64,000 nt of DNA, taken from positions 9,037,001 through 9,101,000 of the forward strand of contig JALJCS010000022.1 of assembly GCA_023055355.1 (NCBI GenBank), given 5' to 3'. This DNA is from Agelaius tricolor (taxonomy: Eukaryota > Chordata > Aves > Passeriformes > Icteridae). Positions 48,701 through 62,706 of this stretch are shown here, piece after piece. Both the position numbers and the translations under genes were made by a program. Position 1 is the first letter of the stretch; every line of letters starts with the position of its first letter. The notes beneath the pieces were generated by a model. The model was not told where the DNA came from. It did no database searches and was given only the letters and a program-made list of their open reading frames with translations.

Positions 48701-51208
48701 TGACACCTATTTATCTCTGATATTTATAAAAAGACAACTTTCTCCTGTTAAAATCATCTGCTGACAAAGTTCAGTAATATAGCCTTGGAAACAGCAAGTT
48801 TGATCCCATTGAATAACAAGAACCCAAATGTACATACATTTGTATGATCATTTAAATGAGGAAGGCAGACATTTGCTGTTACTAAAAACTGGGAGATAAT
48901 TTTGTGCATCACAAAGGGCACTACAAAATGGCAGTTCTCCCACCAATATTTCTGTCAAAGCAACACACAGAATACGCATCAGATGATAAATAAACCAACT
49001 ACATTTCTTACATTACAGTTCATTTATTACATTATCACACGCTAATTAAATTTCAGAGCAGAGCCTGCTGCCTTTTGCATGGGTTAGGAAGCAAGAGGCA
49101 GAGAAAGGCGGCAAGGCACGCACAGCAGAGAGGCACACACACAGTTGTAAGAGTTTCTGCTGAAGCAAACTTTCCACTGAGTTGGAAATGTGCTTCAGAG
49201 CCACCACGGCTCGCACGGCGTGCGGGGAGCAGCCAGATGCTCCTACCAACGCAGCAAATGATTGAGTGCTTCTTTTAACAGCACCACTCTTCAGAGCACT
49301 CCATGCTCAGGCAGTTGCATTATCTGGAGCATTATTTTAGAGGGAAAGCTCGCAGAAGCTGCCTTCCCATCGCACAATGGCACTGCAGCAGCGGGCTGCA
49401 GATAAAGGTTCTTTGTGTGCGGCACAACGGTAAGTGCAGCGCTAAGAATGCCATAATTATCAGCTGAAGAGTGCTATCAAAAAATGCCAAATATTTGCAT
49501 CCTCCAAACAGGAACTTGGACTAAAATCCCAGGAGGTATCAACACAATACATACAACTTTGCAGGTCAGAACTCACAGTCCTGGCCCTTGTTTCTGACAA
49601 GCACGAAGAGCAAAGACCTGCGGGAACCCATCAAACGGAGCGGTTCAGACACGGCTAATTGAGTTAGCCACGCTGATCACCCTGCACTGCCCACTGCAGC
49701 CCTTCCCCAGGCTGCTGCCACTCTCCAGCTGTTGATACCGTGGCCTTTGTGGCCCCATATCGAGCAGCACAGACCCACAGATCCTTCACAGAGTCCTGCT
49801 GATCACAACCCTTCCCAGCCGCCTGTTCTGCCCATCTCCTGCCCACACACCCCTTCTGCACGCCCCCTAACAAACAGCAGCCACACAAACACTCACAATG
49901 ACAAAAGCACCATGCAAGCAGCACATTCCTCACTCCACATTTAAGCATGGATGTACAACAGGAAAAGCTGCTTCCATCTCTTTTTGAAGAACTTCTGACC
50001 AGTCCTCCCCTCATCCACCTGGATCATAAATCTGCAAGCCATGAGCCTTTATTATTACTTTAAAAGCACCCTGAATACCTTGTCTTGTCCTACAGTCACC
50101 AGAATGCCTACCCAGCAACAATCACCAGTCTGGAATTAATAAATCCAAGGTATGAAGCAGTGGGAAACTTCATTAGCAAGCAGCTGAAAAGGGAAAATTC
50201 CCTTACTTTCCATGTATCCAAGCATCAGCGGATGAATCCTCGCACAACAGTTTTTTCCTAGCAGCAGCTGAATTTTAGACCTTTTTGCTACAGCAGAGCT
50301 GTCCTCTCACGCGTGGGGTGTTCAGAGCACGAGCTTCAACATCCTCTTTTGACTGTCTCTAGCAACAGATGGCTACTGGATTCCACTTTTAACTATAAGG
50401 AAGGAAACTAAAGGGACGTTCCTCTTTTGTAGCATCTCTGGAAGTGTTCACCAGACATACAGCCTTTAAAATACCCCCTCCCCACCTCCCCCCCCCCCCC
50501 CAAAAAAAAAAAAAACCCGACCCAAAAAAACCCAGAAAACCCAAACAACTCTAGACAAAGATCTCATTTGGCTTTTCTTAGAAAGATTGCAACTTCTTCC
50601 TGCACACCATAAAACACAGCGTTATTTTCTAGGATTTGGAGATTGCAACTGTTGCCCCAAATGTCCCAGCAGTGACAGATGTCAGACATCACCCCTCGGA
50701 ATCGACAGACTCGGAGCATCGGGGATACAAAGCACCCAAGCGCGTCACAGCGCCTGTCTACAGAGGGATCCGCGCTGTCCTACATTATTATTACTGCCTG
50801 GAAATCCCCATTCCAGCTCGAACCCTCCACAGGCAAACTCCTCAAAGTCAATTTGGAGTTGGAACAAGCATGCTCTGATGTCCCGGGCTGTAGCCTCGGC
50901 CCCGGTAACAGCGGCAGTTCCGACTGAGGCTCGGCTGCGGCGGCACAAGCCCGGCCGAGCCCAGTTCCCCTTCCGCGCTGCTCCGCGGGAAGCGCCCCGG
51001 CCGCGCATCCCCCGCGGCCCCGCGGCCTCGCTGAGGGCAGAGCGGCCGCCGAGCAGCCCCGGCCGCGGCCCCGAGCTCCGGCGGGGCCCAGGGACCGCCG
51101 TGAGCCCCGCGCTTCACCCGGCCCGGAGCGCAGCGCAGCCCGGCCCGGCGCTGCCCCGGCGGGAGCGGCCGCGGGTTCGCCCGGGGGTCGCTGCCCCGTC
51201 CCCGTTAC
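45798..51208 (-). other. RGS10: RGS10 intron 1
   Basis: A 5.4-kb intron starting GTAACG inside the CpG island. A short CA run lies at about 45957-45970 and a C14/A14 junction at 50488-50515. No gene seen. A second first exon for the short RGS10 isoform, known in human, could lie here but I cannot identify it. Confidence 0.8.
50488..50515 (+). repeat. C14-A14 homopolymer junction
   Basis: Fourteen C followed directly by fourteen A, then more ACCC and AAAAACCC words. On the RGS10 sense strand it is T14-G14. Located about 0.7 kb downstream of the RGS10 start, in intron 1. Run lengths may be affected by sequencing error. Confidence 0.9.
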
Positions 51209-51490
51209 CTGAGGGCGGCCGCTTCCTGCTGAGCCGGCTCACGGCCCGGTTGAACATCCCGGGCGCCGCTCGGCCCCGCTGCCGAGCCCGAGGGCGGCCG
51301 CGCTGCCCCGCCCCGGGCCGCCCCGCCCCGCCCGGGGAGCGGCGCCAGCCCCGCACCTGCCCGGCCCCGCCGAGCCCGCGGAGCCCGGGGAGCTCCCGTG
51401 CAACGTGGCAGCGCCGGGAATTCGCCCCCTCCTCAGCCTCCCCCTGCCCTGCCCGAGCCACGCCGCCCCCGCTCCCACAGCGCCGATGTT
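50880..51490 (-). promoter_or_regulatory. RGS10: CpG island, RGS10 promoter and first exon
   Basis: A sharply GC- and CpG-rich block in an otherwise AT-rich region. It includes the RGS10 start codon and, upstream of it on the minus strand, several GC boxes (CCGCCCC words clustered at about 51305-51335, candidate Sp1 sites). No TATA box is obvious, as usual for CpG-island promoters. The transcription start site cannot be read from the sequence. The long open frames on both strands here (up to 377 codons) come from the scarcity of AT-rich stop codons. Confidence 0.88.
51209..51257 (-). CDS. RGS10: RGS10 exon 1 (coding part)
   Basis: RGS10 is a small regulator of G-protein signalling, little more than an RGS domain, that accelerates GTP hydrolysis on Gi-class subunits (Gi3, Gz, Go) and is prominent in brain, platelets and microglia. 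This exon gives MFNRAVSRLSRKRPPS plus one base. It equals the N-terminus of the 181-residue human isoform as I recall it, which sets the start at the ATG at 51255-51257. The donor is CAG-GTAACG. The five exons splice to 181 codons plus stop without any frame change. Confidence 0.95.
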
Positions 51491-51499
51491 ATCGCCGTA

Positions 51500-54400
51500 C
51501 GCCCGCATCCTGCTCATCCAACCCGCCTCTAGCTGTGCCCGGCTCCAGGCTCCTGCTCCTCGACCAGAACTGCTCCTGTCATCGTGCTCGGGGACACGGG
51601 ACAGCAGCGCCCCTGCCCCCGCCCGGCTTTAGCCACCAGCCACCCTCCTGTCCTTGCTTTAGCCACCTTGGAGCAGGTGCAAGAAGCAAAAACACTTCCC
51701 CAAGATGGGCACCTCGATGAAATTGTGTCCTGTCTTTCCAGAACAGACACACCAAGCTTTTTGTGTTGGAGTGACTCCTTTGCTCGTCCAACACTTCAAA
51801 GGACAATTATTTCTGAACAGAAAAGCGCAATTACAATATTAACAAACATACTTTCACTTTCAGAAATAATGTTTTTACCAACATACTTGTTCAAAAATCC
51901 AGCATGTGAGAAGTTTGTGCAATTCTGACAAAGCTGCGAGCCATCAAACAGACAATTACCTCAGCAAAACAGTAGTGGGAGGCAATGGGAGCGCTTAAAT
52001 CCCACTGGAAATATCACCAATACACAAAAAAATCACAGAAACCACTGCTAGCAGACAAGTCAACAGTTGTTTTATTTCCACCTCAGCCAAATCCCATCCT
52101 GAACACACAGTAACACATTGCTAAGAAGCTCCGTTCACAGAGGGAACTTGGATGGGCTCCCCATCTCACTGAAAATTATGGATATTTTCCACTTATATGC
52201 ACAAGGCCAAGATCTCATTCCTGGGAACTGGTGACACCAGAAGACTGAACACAAGAATCAATTGCATCTGTGCTTCCAAAATAAACAACAGCACAATACC
52301 TTCCAGCTGAAGGGATTTGGCCTGCACCCTCTGGACCTCTGCCTTCAGCACTGGGGCCAAAGGCTGTGTTAGCTGGTAGATTTCTTGGCTTTTGGGGTGG
52401 ATTAAAAAATATGAAAGTTTGCTGTTCTGCTGAGGGAACTGCTCAGCAGCTGCACGTGGTGTTTCCAGGCAGATGTGTGAGACAGGCACAACATTTGGGA
52501 CACCAGTGGAAATTCCGTGCAAGCATCAGAAGAACAGGGTGTAACACCCTGGCAGCAGCAGGGCCCGGGAGCCACAGCTGGGAGAGGGCAAGCACGTGGA
52601 GAAGCACATGGGAAAGGAGCAGGGGAAAAGGGGGGAGAAGACAGCTTGGACATGCACTTCCCAAAGCTTTTTATAGTCATATCCACTAGTGCCAGGTATT
52701 CCAGGCAGACATTCACACTGAAGCAGTACAGACATCACCAGGTTTTATTTTTCTTTCAGAATCAGGTCACAAAGCCCAAAGTTTCTATTTTAAGTCTTAC
52801 GAACTCGTACTCCTAGGACAACCACATCATCTTTGAGCCGGTGTATTGACAAGAAGTTACCAGATTAGCTTTAAGACTTAACATCAAGGATTTGGGGCTG
52901 AGGGAGTACATAAGAACTGTGAGAAAGTTTGGAGGTCAGATTGTGCTCATGGTGCCTCCTACAGACCCAAGAGAGCCCAGCTCCTTGTGCATTCATATAA
53001 CAGGACACCTGACCTAAAGATCTGTCACAAATTGACCTCAGGAATCCAAGGTCCCTTTCCCCACCTTGATACAAATGTTTCCAAGATTTGTTTCTGCCCA
53101 TTTTCCTTGAAAATACTGCTGCAGAGGCAGAATCCCAGGTGGGCACAGCAGTGCCTGCCCTCTCAGTGCCGTGTTCTGCTCTCTTGTTCAAGAGCCAGCG
53201 CTTCATGAGACAAAACATCTTCAGAAAATTTTCCTTCCAGGTGAATTCAGTGGAGGTTTTCAGGCACGGTTCATTTGCTGGTGTTTTTTGCATCTTTTTC
53301 CAGGAATAAGCTGCAATACCCATATATAGCAAATTATGACTTAATTCAAACTGTGCCAGTGTCCATATGCCACATCTCTACATTTTTACATTGATTTTTA
53401 GACCTTTTTTTACCAGCTTTTCCTTAATTTCACAAGGCAAAATTCCCCTTACAAATGAACCTACACACGTTTCATAACCCCTGGCTGCAGGCCAGGCAAT
53501 ATAGAGACGATGGTGTATTCTGAGTACCTACCACACCTAATGAACTGGGTGCCATTAAAACTGAAATCTCTTCAAATAGTCAAGTGCCCTTAAAAGTGCC
53601 CCTGAAAGCTTTTGTGAGCCTCCTCCTGCTCCATTCTGCATATGCATGACTTTTTAGCACACGGTGTGAGAGCAAGCCTTGGGCTGCTCATCAGCCCAAA
53701 CCAGGGCAGCTTTTTGAATTTGGATAAAATTCAGCAAATTTCCCACTGACACCATCAGGAACAGGTGTGAGTGTGTGTAGGGGGAAAGAGAATGTGCAAG
53801 ACACCCAAAAAGGCAGACACACGCTTGATAATGTGATTTCAGACAAAGATGCTATTTTAAAATTTGACTTGTATTCTGAAGAGTAATTTTACTTAAATTT
53901 AAATAGCTGGATTTGAAAAGAAATGAAAGGAGTTGTGCTTAGCTGTTGCCATTGCAAAAATCTATTCTGGAACATGCTGAGCTATGAATAACACCACAGA
54001 AAATTCATAAAATGCACAGCTCATTTCAACACCAAATTGCAGTTGAAAGACTGAAAATTAATCAATAGACTATGAGAACCCCAACTCATGATTTAAAGCT
54101 GATTTCATTTACATCAACATAATGCAACTGATTTCAGTAGAGGTGGAACTTACTTATGTGATTATAAGAACTTAAAATTAGAAATGTTAACAAGGAGAGG
54201 AGGCCTTCAAAGTAGGAAACTCTCTTTTCTCTGCAAAAAAATCCCAGCCCTTTAAAGCTGGATTTTAGCCTTCAAAAGGTTAAGAGTAGAAAATAAGACT
54301 AGATACTGCACTGCAAACTAAACACTGGCCAGAAAATGAGGCATTTTCATCAAGAATTAGTGCACAAAAATCATACACTGTTCAGAGAATCACAGGTTCA

Positions 54401-57400
54401 ATAAAGGCACGTTCAAACTACATCAGTGTTCATCTCAAGATCTTGACGTTCATGATAGGCTGGCAAACTTGAAAGCTTTTCCTTCCACATCAGCTAATGC
54501 TGAAATGCAGAGAGTATCATGAACCTGCAGGGACTCATTTATGGGGTTTTACCTAAATGCTTCAGCACAGATGTTTTCAGTTTCACCACAAAGCAAGGAG
54601 GGACTGCCTGCTAGAACACAGCAGTTCTAGCTGGTTAACCTTGGTCCTTTCAGAGGAAGCAACAGGACTGGATGCTAAGATCTGGGGTGGTTTTTCACAG
54701 TTCAAAGCCAAGAATCACTTTTGAGTTTTATTAACATTAAATCATCACACCATTTTTAGTTTCAAGCCAATGTTTGTAAGTCTTAGCTAAATGCAGTTAC
54801 TGCCTGAAGATTCACAGATACCAGAGTGAAAGTGCAGATAATAAAAGATTTTAATCTTTTAGTAAGATACACACAGAGTAAATCTAAACATAACCTTCCT
54901 GCAAGGTACACAGCATAAAACAGCCTTGAAGAGAATTCTTGTAGAAAATTATATTCTATTTCAGGCTTGCCTAAATAAATCAGGGGAATTCATCCAGCAC
55001 TCCTCACTTTGAACTCACAGAAAGCTCTGACTCACCCCTTTGCAATACTTTCTAGTAGAAGGAGGTTCACAGGGTCAACTTTTATCCCTAATCCTGTGGA
55101 ACATTCCTCAGTGCCTCCAATCCAGCAGCTTTATGTGTGCCAAAATACAGACTGCAAAATTCTGGCAGCGAATTCAAACATGCAGAAACTGAATTACAGG
55201 CTGAGTAACTCCAATAGTGCTCCCACCTTACATTACTTACACCTATATCTCTTCATAAATTGCACTCAGAAAAAAACAAGACCATGTGTTTCAAACCTTG
55301 AAATTTAGGTGTGACTGTGATTTTTTACAGTTTTATGCTCTTTGCATCTGTCACGGAAGAAAATGTTTCATTAGATTAGTAATAAATGTGTACTTAAGTT
55401 TGATAACAGCCTTACTACTAAACCACTCTTACTTGCTTTCTTCAACTCTGTTCTATAAAGAAGAAAGAATTGTATTTTCCTTTTATATTGCCTTTAAATA
55501 TCAAAGGCAAATGCCATTTTTTTTACCTACAGGATTTAAACCCAGCTTTCAGAAAATAAAGCAGCACTATGAATTAAGTCTTGAGATGAAGAAATATGGT
55601 TTTCAATAAGCAATTTCACAGCAAGAAAAATCTTGATGTGGTAAAATATTAATATATTCAACTAGAAATGAAATAAATCATCATCAAAATCTTAAAAGCA
55701 TTTTAAGGTCTTCTAGACTACACATAGATAGGACTGACTGGGGGGTGCAGTAAAGAAAACCCAACTTTTGTGAAATGTTCAGTCTGGCATGAACCTGAAG
55801 ATAAGAGAAAAAAAGATACTTAGCACATGCTTTCAACACCCATCTATAAATACTAAAACAGGTATAGACAACAGAAATCAAAGATTTTTGCATTACAGGG
55901 GAATATTAAAAGTGATACCTGAGGTGTTTCTGCTAAGAACCAGATGCAAATGCAACAGACTTGTCTTCTGGTGCATGAAAAGCAAGAACAGCTCTGTTGA
56001 CTAGAAACATAATTAAAGTGAGAAACACAGCAAAAAGGGGTGTGGAAAATGAGTGAAGCATGGCCCTGACAATAACTGAATCAGAACTCACAATTCAAGC
56101 ATCCATAGGCATTTTCTACAGTGAAAATAACTACAAAGGAATCTCTGTTTCTACAGCCCCAGGAAACTGAGACCTACCTGGATCCCTCTAACAAGTGCCT
56201 TGCATCTTGTCTTCCTTTTATTCAGAAGCCACTGACAGGAGAGACCCCAGAAATACCTTTCAGTAAGGTTTTGCTGTAGAAGCATTTCAAGGAAACATCA
56301 AGTTCTAAGTCATGCAGCTTGTCAGACACTTGGCACTGTGACCTTGGAACATTAATTCAAAGTAAAATGTCACATACCTCCGCAAATTTCTATGCATATA
56401 TCTTGTAGGACAGTTCCTGTGTTCTTCCACAAAAATCCACAGAACAAAAAGGTGCTGGAAGGAACTCTTTCAGAAGGCAATGTGAACACAGCATCACCCT
56501 GCCTGAAGTCTTCAAAATGCAGCATACATTCAGCAATAGCTGCTGGTCCTCTGACCTCAGGTATTGAGCATTTCAAAATAATTCAGCAATACATGTTACA
56601 CTTCTGGAACAAGATCTTGTTATAGGCATACCTCAAGTTTATATAGATTTATTCCCTTTTGAAAATATCCATTATAAGTGATTGGAGACATGTTACTGGA
56701 CCTTCATACCCTTGTTCCATAGAATACAAAAATCCAAGTAGGAGGCAAGATTCACTTTGGAATAGTATCCTAGAAACATTCACATTTTATTTTTCTTAGT
56801 ATGAAAAGAGCCACGTTTCTAGCTAATGTCACAAACACAAATTCCTCCTACAAAACCACAGCATGTACCTGTAAATGAAAAAAGCTCCAACTCACACCAA
56901 AATAGCAAGAGTTCAGAAAACATTGCACCTCAGCCTTCTCTGAGTATTTGCAAATATTCAGAAGAGATTTATTCTGTACAGAACACAAGCTCTGCAATTT
57001 ACCAAAGAAAGGAGCAAGGCATAAATGTTTCCAGCCTTTGACTGTGCAACGAGATGTGGTGCAGCAGCTGTAGGATGGAACAGCAGTTTGAAGCAGTTGA
57101 GTCCAAGGTCTATTTGTGCAGACTCCTTGTGCTTTCTGGTGCAAGTAAAACTCAAGTAGAAATGGTTCTACAAAGGTATATTGCAAAATTAAATAGTCCT
57201 GTTAATAACTAAGAGGGTAATTTTCCCCCCAGTCAGTACCTGAGTTGGAAGATTTAGAATAAACAAATATTATCAATTAGTCTTTCCCATCACACTTGAC
57301 AACCCAGCACAAAAGGAAACAAATCATTTGTGGAGTGAAAAAAATCTGCCCTATTGAAAGGAACAAAAAACCTATGAAGAGCATTTTGCATGGAACAGCA

Positions 57401-59610
57401 GCCCAGTAATAATTCCTCATTTATTAAAGTCAAAGAACTAGCTACTCAAATGGAGGACAGCAGCTTTTCATCATCCCCTGTGATATTTACACTTTTACAG
57501 AGTTGGCTCTAGTAAGTCAATTTCCATCCAGGAAATGTGAGCATTATCCAGTGTTTCATGTGGTAGACCTACAATTCTTATCCAGTTCTTATCCCTGTTC
57601 CAGAAGTTGTCAAGCATGGGAAGATGTTCAACAAGCAGCTGTGCATATCCGAAACTACTCCAGTTATAAAAACAAAAAGGTCAATATAGACATGCAACAG
57701 AATGCCAAGCTAAGAGGTCTACATTAAGCACAAGTCTACAAATTCAGATGCTTAACACAATTTCCTCCTTTGTTTAGTCACCTTCAGTGTTCTAGGTTGG
57801 CTGTTTAATATGCACCTATTTTGTGAGGAACCAAAGAGGTTATGTGGTTTCTACTTTTGTAATTTTAAAGCCACGTTACATTAAGCAAGCAGATAAAGCA
57901 AGTTTGTGTCTGAAGGGTCACAACCCTCAGGGTACAGCTGCAGTGTCTGTGCAAACCTGAGGTGATTATAAATGTGTTTGACAGTCTGCCTTGGCACTGC
58001 TGCACCAGGCACACTGACTGGGCTGTACCACCTACTGTCACCATCTTCCTCCTCCTCCCTTCCACACCAGCAGCTGGGAAAGAGCTGCTGAGAATCTGGG
58101 ATCTGTGAGAGCCAGGTTCATGCAAGGAATGGTAACTGAGCCACTGTTTCAGAAGGGAAACATTCAAACACCATCACCCATCAGTACAGAAAAGTCAGTT
58201 TACACTGAATTCCCTGATAAATCCATTAAGTGTTTTTCTTCTAAACAAAAAACAGTCTGTGCAACTCTATGTCTTATTGACAGCTTCAACACTAAGACAG
58301 AAGGCAAGGCCATGCTTCTTTCCACAGCATATCAAGAATACTTTAATAACCAGTAAGATTCAGATCAGCTTTAATCAAAGCATAGGGAGCTGTGTATTTA
58401 AGCAAGAATAACTTGTATTCAAATAATCATTACTGATGTCAAATTAACGTTCTGAGTCATTACCCTTGAAATGTCAGTGAGCAGAGCATGTCATTCACAC
58501 ATCCATGATCTACATCAGCACACAGCCTCAGAAGGACAACACAATCAGTGTTCACTTGTCAACATGAAGTCCTGTTTCTTTTTCAAGTAAAACATTCAGT
58601 AAACACTTCAGCATTTTCTTTGATTTGAAATTATGGTACAGCAGGATGGGATTTTATCTATGTGATACTGAAAAACACAACAACTTTTAAGGGTTTTTTT
58701 TAAACAATCAACTGGATTCATAGAAGTCAGCTGAAATGAAACACGACAAAGACCTTCCCAGAAGCTACTGCCTTGCAGTTGCCTTTTTATGAACAGAAAC
58801 TTCATTACATAGTAAAATCCTTAAATTTATCAATGTGGGATAGGCACCACATGTGATCAGAACAAATGAATTCTCACTCAACTTTCAAGAGAACCTTCTT
58901 TTGCTCTTACAGCCGCAATCCAGATCCCAGATTATATCTAGATATGAAAATTCAAGCTGGAACAAGGCAGTTCTTCACAAACCCCATCCATTTTTTGGAC
59001 ATATACTGAACAAAAGATTGCCTGTATCTTGCAATGTAAGAACAGTGCAACAAAATCTTTTATTGCTGACCAGGAAACAGTTTCTCGTGATTAAAACAAA
59101 CACTTGTGCCCTTGTTCAAAAACAGTCAGATAATTAAGAAGTATCAGACACTAATCATGTCCATACAGTTTAAGTCTGCTTCCTTGTGTACAAACACAAG
59201 AAAAACAAATCACTATTTTTCTGCAAAACTAAGCCTTATTCACTGTGAGACTTTTTTTGAGTGAAATGAAGGCAATGGTTCTGGTACAGTGAATCACTTT
59301 TCATGAAGTTATTTAGTAAGAAGAAGGTTCTGCAGGAAGAGTATGTCTAAAAACTGTTAGCAAATATACACAAGGAGGCAGGATTGATGAGAAGCTACAC
59401 GTAACCTTAAATTTACAGCCTTACTACTGCAACTCCGCAAAATACAAAATGATTTTGTAGGAAAAATTTTTAAATAAAACATCTTTTACATGGTTGCAAG
59501 TGCATAGTTTACAAGTTCAGCCTTGTCTGCCTGTTGTCAGTTTTACAGCAAAGAGGGACAATGCTTTGACAGATGACAAATACAGGATAAGCCCTTTATC
59601 ATGTTCCATT
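51500..59610. other. Intergenic between the RGS10 promoter and the TIAL1 3' end
   Basis: AT-rich, with few obvious transposons. Open frames are below 155 codons with no recognised domain. TIAL1 transcripts may run into the right part of this region if a more distal poly(A) site is used. I see no RNA gene. Confidence 0.5.
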
Positions 59611-62588
59611 TTTATTGAACATTTTCTGCAAATGCAGATTACAACCTTGGTTTAGGTTGCACGCATCAACTTAAGCCATAATAAATCAGTGTTTCTGAAA
59701 TCCAAATTCTAGTGGTAAGGGTTAGGTAGTGGTCAATTTCTGTAGTTAAAAAGAAATTACAACAGTGTAAGTGTCACTCATAAAAGCAGTATGGTGCAAG
59801 AGGCTCTTTGGTGCCAAAAAATTGTCAGTGATGCATTTATGAATGCTATAGAGTAAAAAGCAATTTAATTTACAACTCCTCCTCGCAGTGCTAGAGAAAC
59901 ATTAAAGGACACTGGAGACCCCCACACCTTGAGCAGTCTGCGAAGAAATATCACCATTACAGAAAAGCTGTATAAAAATCAACGACAAAAGACTTAAATC
60001 AGAAGGTATAGCCTATCTTTCATCCTGAAATACAGGTCAGGTACGGCCCAGCTCTACAGCAGGCATATTAAATAATCAGATTTAAAGTGATCTACACATT
60101 GAGACCTGAAAGATCACTGCCTTAATCTCACACCCATTTATATGGGCATTTATGTGGCAATGTACTTGCATCATCTAAATCTTCAGTAGCGCCTAAAGAA
60201 CAAACTGCCTCCACACCAGCATGCACCCAGAACAGCCATATGGCAAACACCTAGAAGGATGTAGAAACCCCAGATTTCAAGTGAAGTCTAAGAAATCCTA
60301 AAGGAACTCACAATTCGTATCTCTACTGACTCGTGACTTTTTAAACCAGCTGAGTGTAACAAAGCACAGACTTACTTGTGAGGTTTTCCCAAACTACAAT
60401 GTATAGGCCGATCCTCGCGTAGATATACACATATGTACAAAATGTATAGAAAAACAAGAGTCCTGTAGGCAAAGGTTCCTATCTTGAGTGGAAAGACACT
60501 ACAGATAGCATAAAGGAGAAAAGGAGATAAAGGGCCAATTCTGCCAGCACGAGCACTCGTGGTTCCACACCAACCTCAGTCATTATTGCATGCATTAGAT
60601 GCCCAGAGTCACAAGCAGCTCTGGTGCAGCTGAGCCAACTGACGAAACTGCTCTTCCAGTACATCTCACTCTCAACCTGATCTAAAAGTCAAGGTACTAC
60701 TTCACACATCAATAAAAGAGGAGGAAAGAAAACCCTCATGTGATTTGCTACAGCAACAAGTGTAGTTATTTGCACAACCTGGCTGGGTTTAACACAACTG
60801 CAAATCTCCATTTCAAAACAGACTACTCTACCTCGCAACACCTGCACGGCCAGAAACAGAGAAGAGAAAATACACAGCTTCTCAGTCACTCACTTAGAAC
60901 TACCATCTCTAAAAACCAAATGTTCTGTTTCTTGTAAAATCCAAGTTTGCTGCACTGAGCTACCACTGCAAATCCTACTCTTTTCCTTCCAACCGTGCCT
61001 GCCTCAGCATTCCAGATGACAGCTGAGGCATTTGCACCCTCTAGCTGTCACAGGGAGGACACATTACTTATATCTAACTTACATTCATTTTCAACTTCAA
61101 ATTTATTGAGGCAGTTTATATCAATGTATCCATAAAATAATTCAGAAATAACCCAAGTATACCATTTAAACATCTTCATGATTTATCCATTTACACACTC
61201 AGTACACAAACAACCCAGCCTCTGTACAAGTTCATCACATGCAAACCATCCATAAAGACAAAAACTTTAATTAAAAATAAGTCACAACTCAGTGTACTGT
61301 TTCAACTGCATCTCCATTTACCAAATGGCACATTGAATATTCTCTAAAATAAGATGTTTTTAACAATCTTGTTAAAAAATTCTTGGGCAAAATATTTCTA
61401 GACTTAAAAAACATCAAGATTTTTCAAAACACTCAAGATACTATACAACTTATAATAACCTTGAAATAGGTTTACAAGGTTGTTAACCAAGGTATTTACA
61501 TACCAAATAATGTAAAGCAAAAAATTTGTATTTCTAATGACAAAAAGGTGATGCATTAAAGATTTATGAAATTAAAATTAAGGCTCTTTGTTATAGTTCT
61601 TTATGTAACTTTACATAATAGCCAACTTTGGAAATGTCAGTCTTGCACATTCTTGTCAATCTACTGCATTTAAAGCAGTAGGGTATATTAAGTATTACTT
61701 TGAATAATTACATTGCTACTTCTATGTTTGAGCATGCTTTTGAAACACTGTAATTATGAAATATTTACAATGTGTAGCCTTCAAACTTTATGTAAAAGCC
61801 CAAGTATGACTGTCTGATTTGAATACAAACAACATACTTGTAAAAACACTTTTACTTCTCAAAATTAAATGTAAACTACTAGAGTTTTAACAAGCAAACC
61901 AGCTCTGAAAAGTTTCAACGTGTGCCTGAATGTGGACAGTAAAAGTTATGTGAAATTTCTCAGACAGTACTGTTTTTCATTTCAGACTGAACTGTTCATT
62001 GTATCAGCTGTTTTCTGTAAGCATGTAGAAAAATTAAATATTTTTTTAAAAAATTATTCCAAGACCTACATATACTTTGAACTATGTCCATAGGTTTCTT
62101 GAAAACTCAATACTGTCTTGCAGGTTGTAGTGATTGGTCCACAGTTTATTTCAGGATGTGTGTTCAACTAAAAGCAACTCCCTGTTTTTCAACGTCATTT
62201 CTCTTAAAAGCACAATGATATAAAACACTGAAGACAAAACAAAAAAAAAAAAAAAAAAGGAATGGTAACCTCAAGATCAAATTCATTAGCCATTTCTCCT
62301 ACTATATCAAAATTTGTAGTCAGAATTGTCTTTATTGACTTTATTTTTAATTTTTGTACACAAAGAAAAACATGTTCATATCCATCATGAACAAAAACTT
62401 AAAAAGGCAGAACTAGAAGACATTTGTGTCCTTCACCAAAGCAAAGCTGTGCTAAAGGTTCCAAACATTTCCATTTTTAAAATAAATATTTTCTTTTTTT
62501 TTTTTTCATTGTCTACATTCCAGTCTTCAGAATGTCACTGGAAACTGCAGCCTATCATGAAATACACACTTTTAAACAGAGTCCCAGC
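59611..62588 (-). other. TIAL1: Probable TIAL1 3' UTR
   Basis: Very AT-rich, no coding frames, no mobile elements: the usual look of a long 3' UTR. On the minus strand AATAAA hexamers occur at 62340-62345 and 62331-62336 (about 250 nt after the stop) and at 59611-59616 (about 2.98 kb), so a short and a long transcript end are both plausible. A U18 tract (62241-62258) and an A13 tract (62494-62506) also lie in it. The extent is inferred, not shown. Confidence 0.5.
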
Positions 62589-62706
62589 TCACTGTGTTTG
62601 GTAGCTTGCCATACCATATCCAGCTTGGTTAGGTATTACAGGAGCACCTTGTCCCTGGGCAGGTTGAGCACCAAATCCACCCATCCAGGCAGCAGATGGA
62701 GATTGG
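62589..62706 (-). CDS. TIAL1: TIAL1 (TIAR) terminal coding exon
   Basis: Encodes the final residues: with two bases from the previous exon it reads DQSPSAAWMGGFGAQPAQGQ and ends GYGMASYQTQ, then TGA at 62589-62591. This is the Gln/Gly/Tyr-rich low-complexity C-terminus by which TIA1 and TIAL1 condense into stress granules. It is slightly shorter in the proline-rich part than the human protein as I recall it. The acceptor is TTTTTAAG before 62706. TIA1 itself is the alternative, but the NQAGYGMASYQTQ ending is that of TIAL1. Confidence 0.95.

Noticed and set aside
50587..51720. 377-codon plus-strand open frame across the CpG island
   Set aside because: It is antisense to the RGS10 first exon and promoter, made almost wholly of Pro, Arg, Ala and Ser from GC-rich DNA where stops are rare. 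No domain is seen and other frames on both strands are open too.
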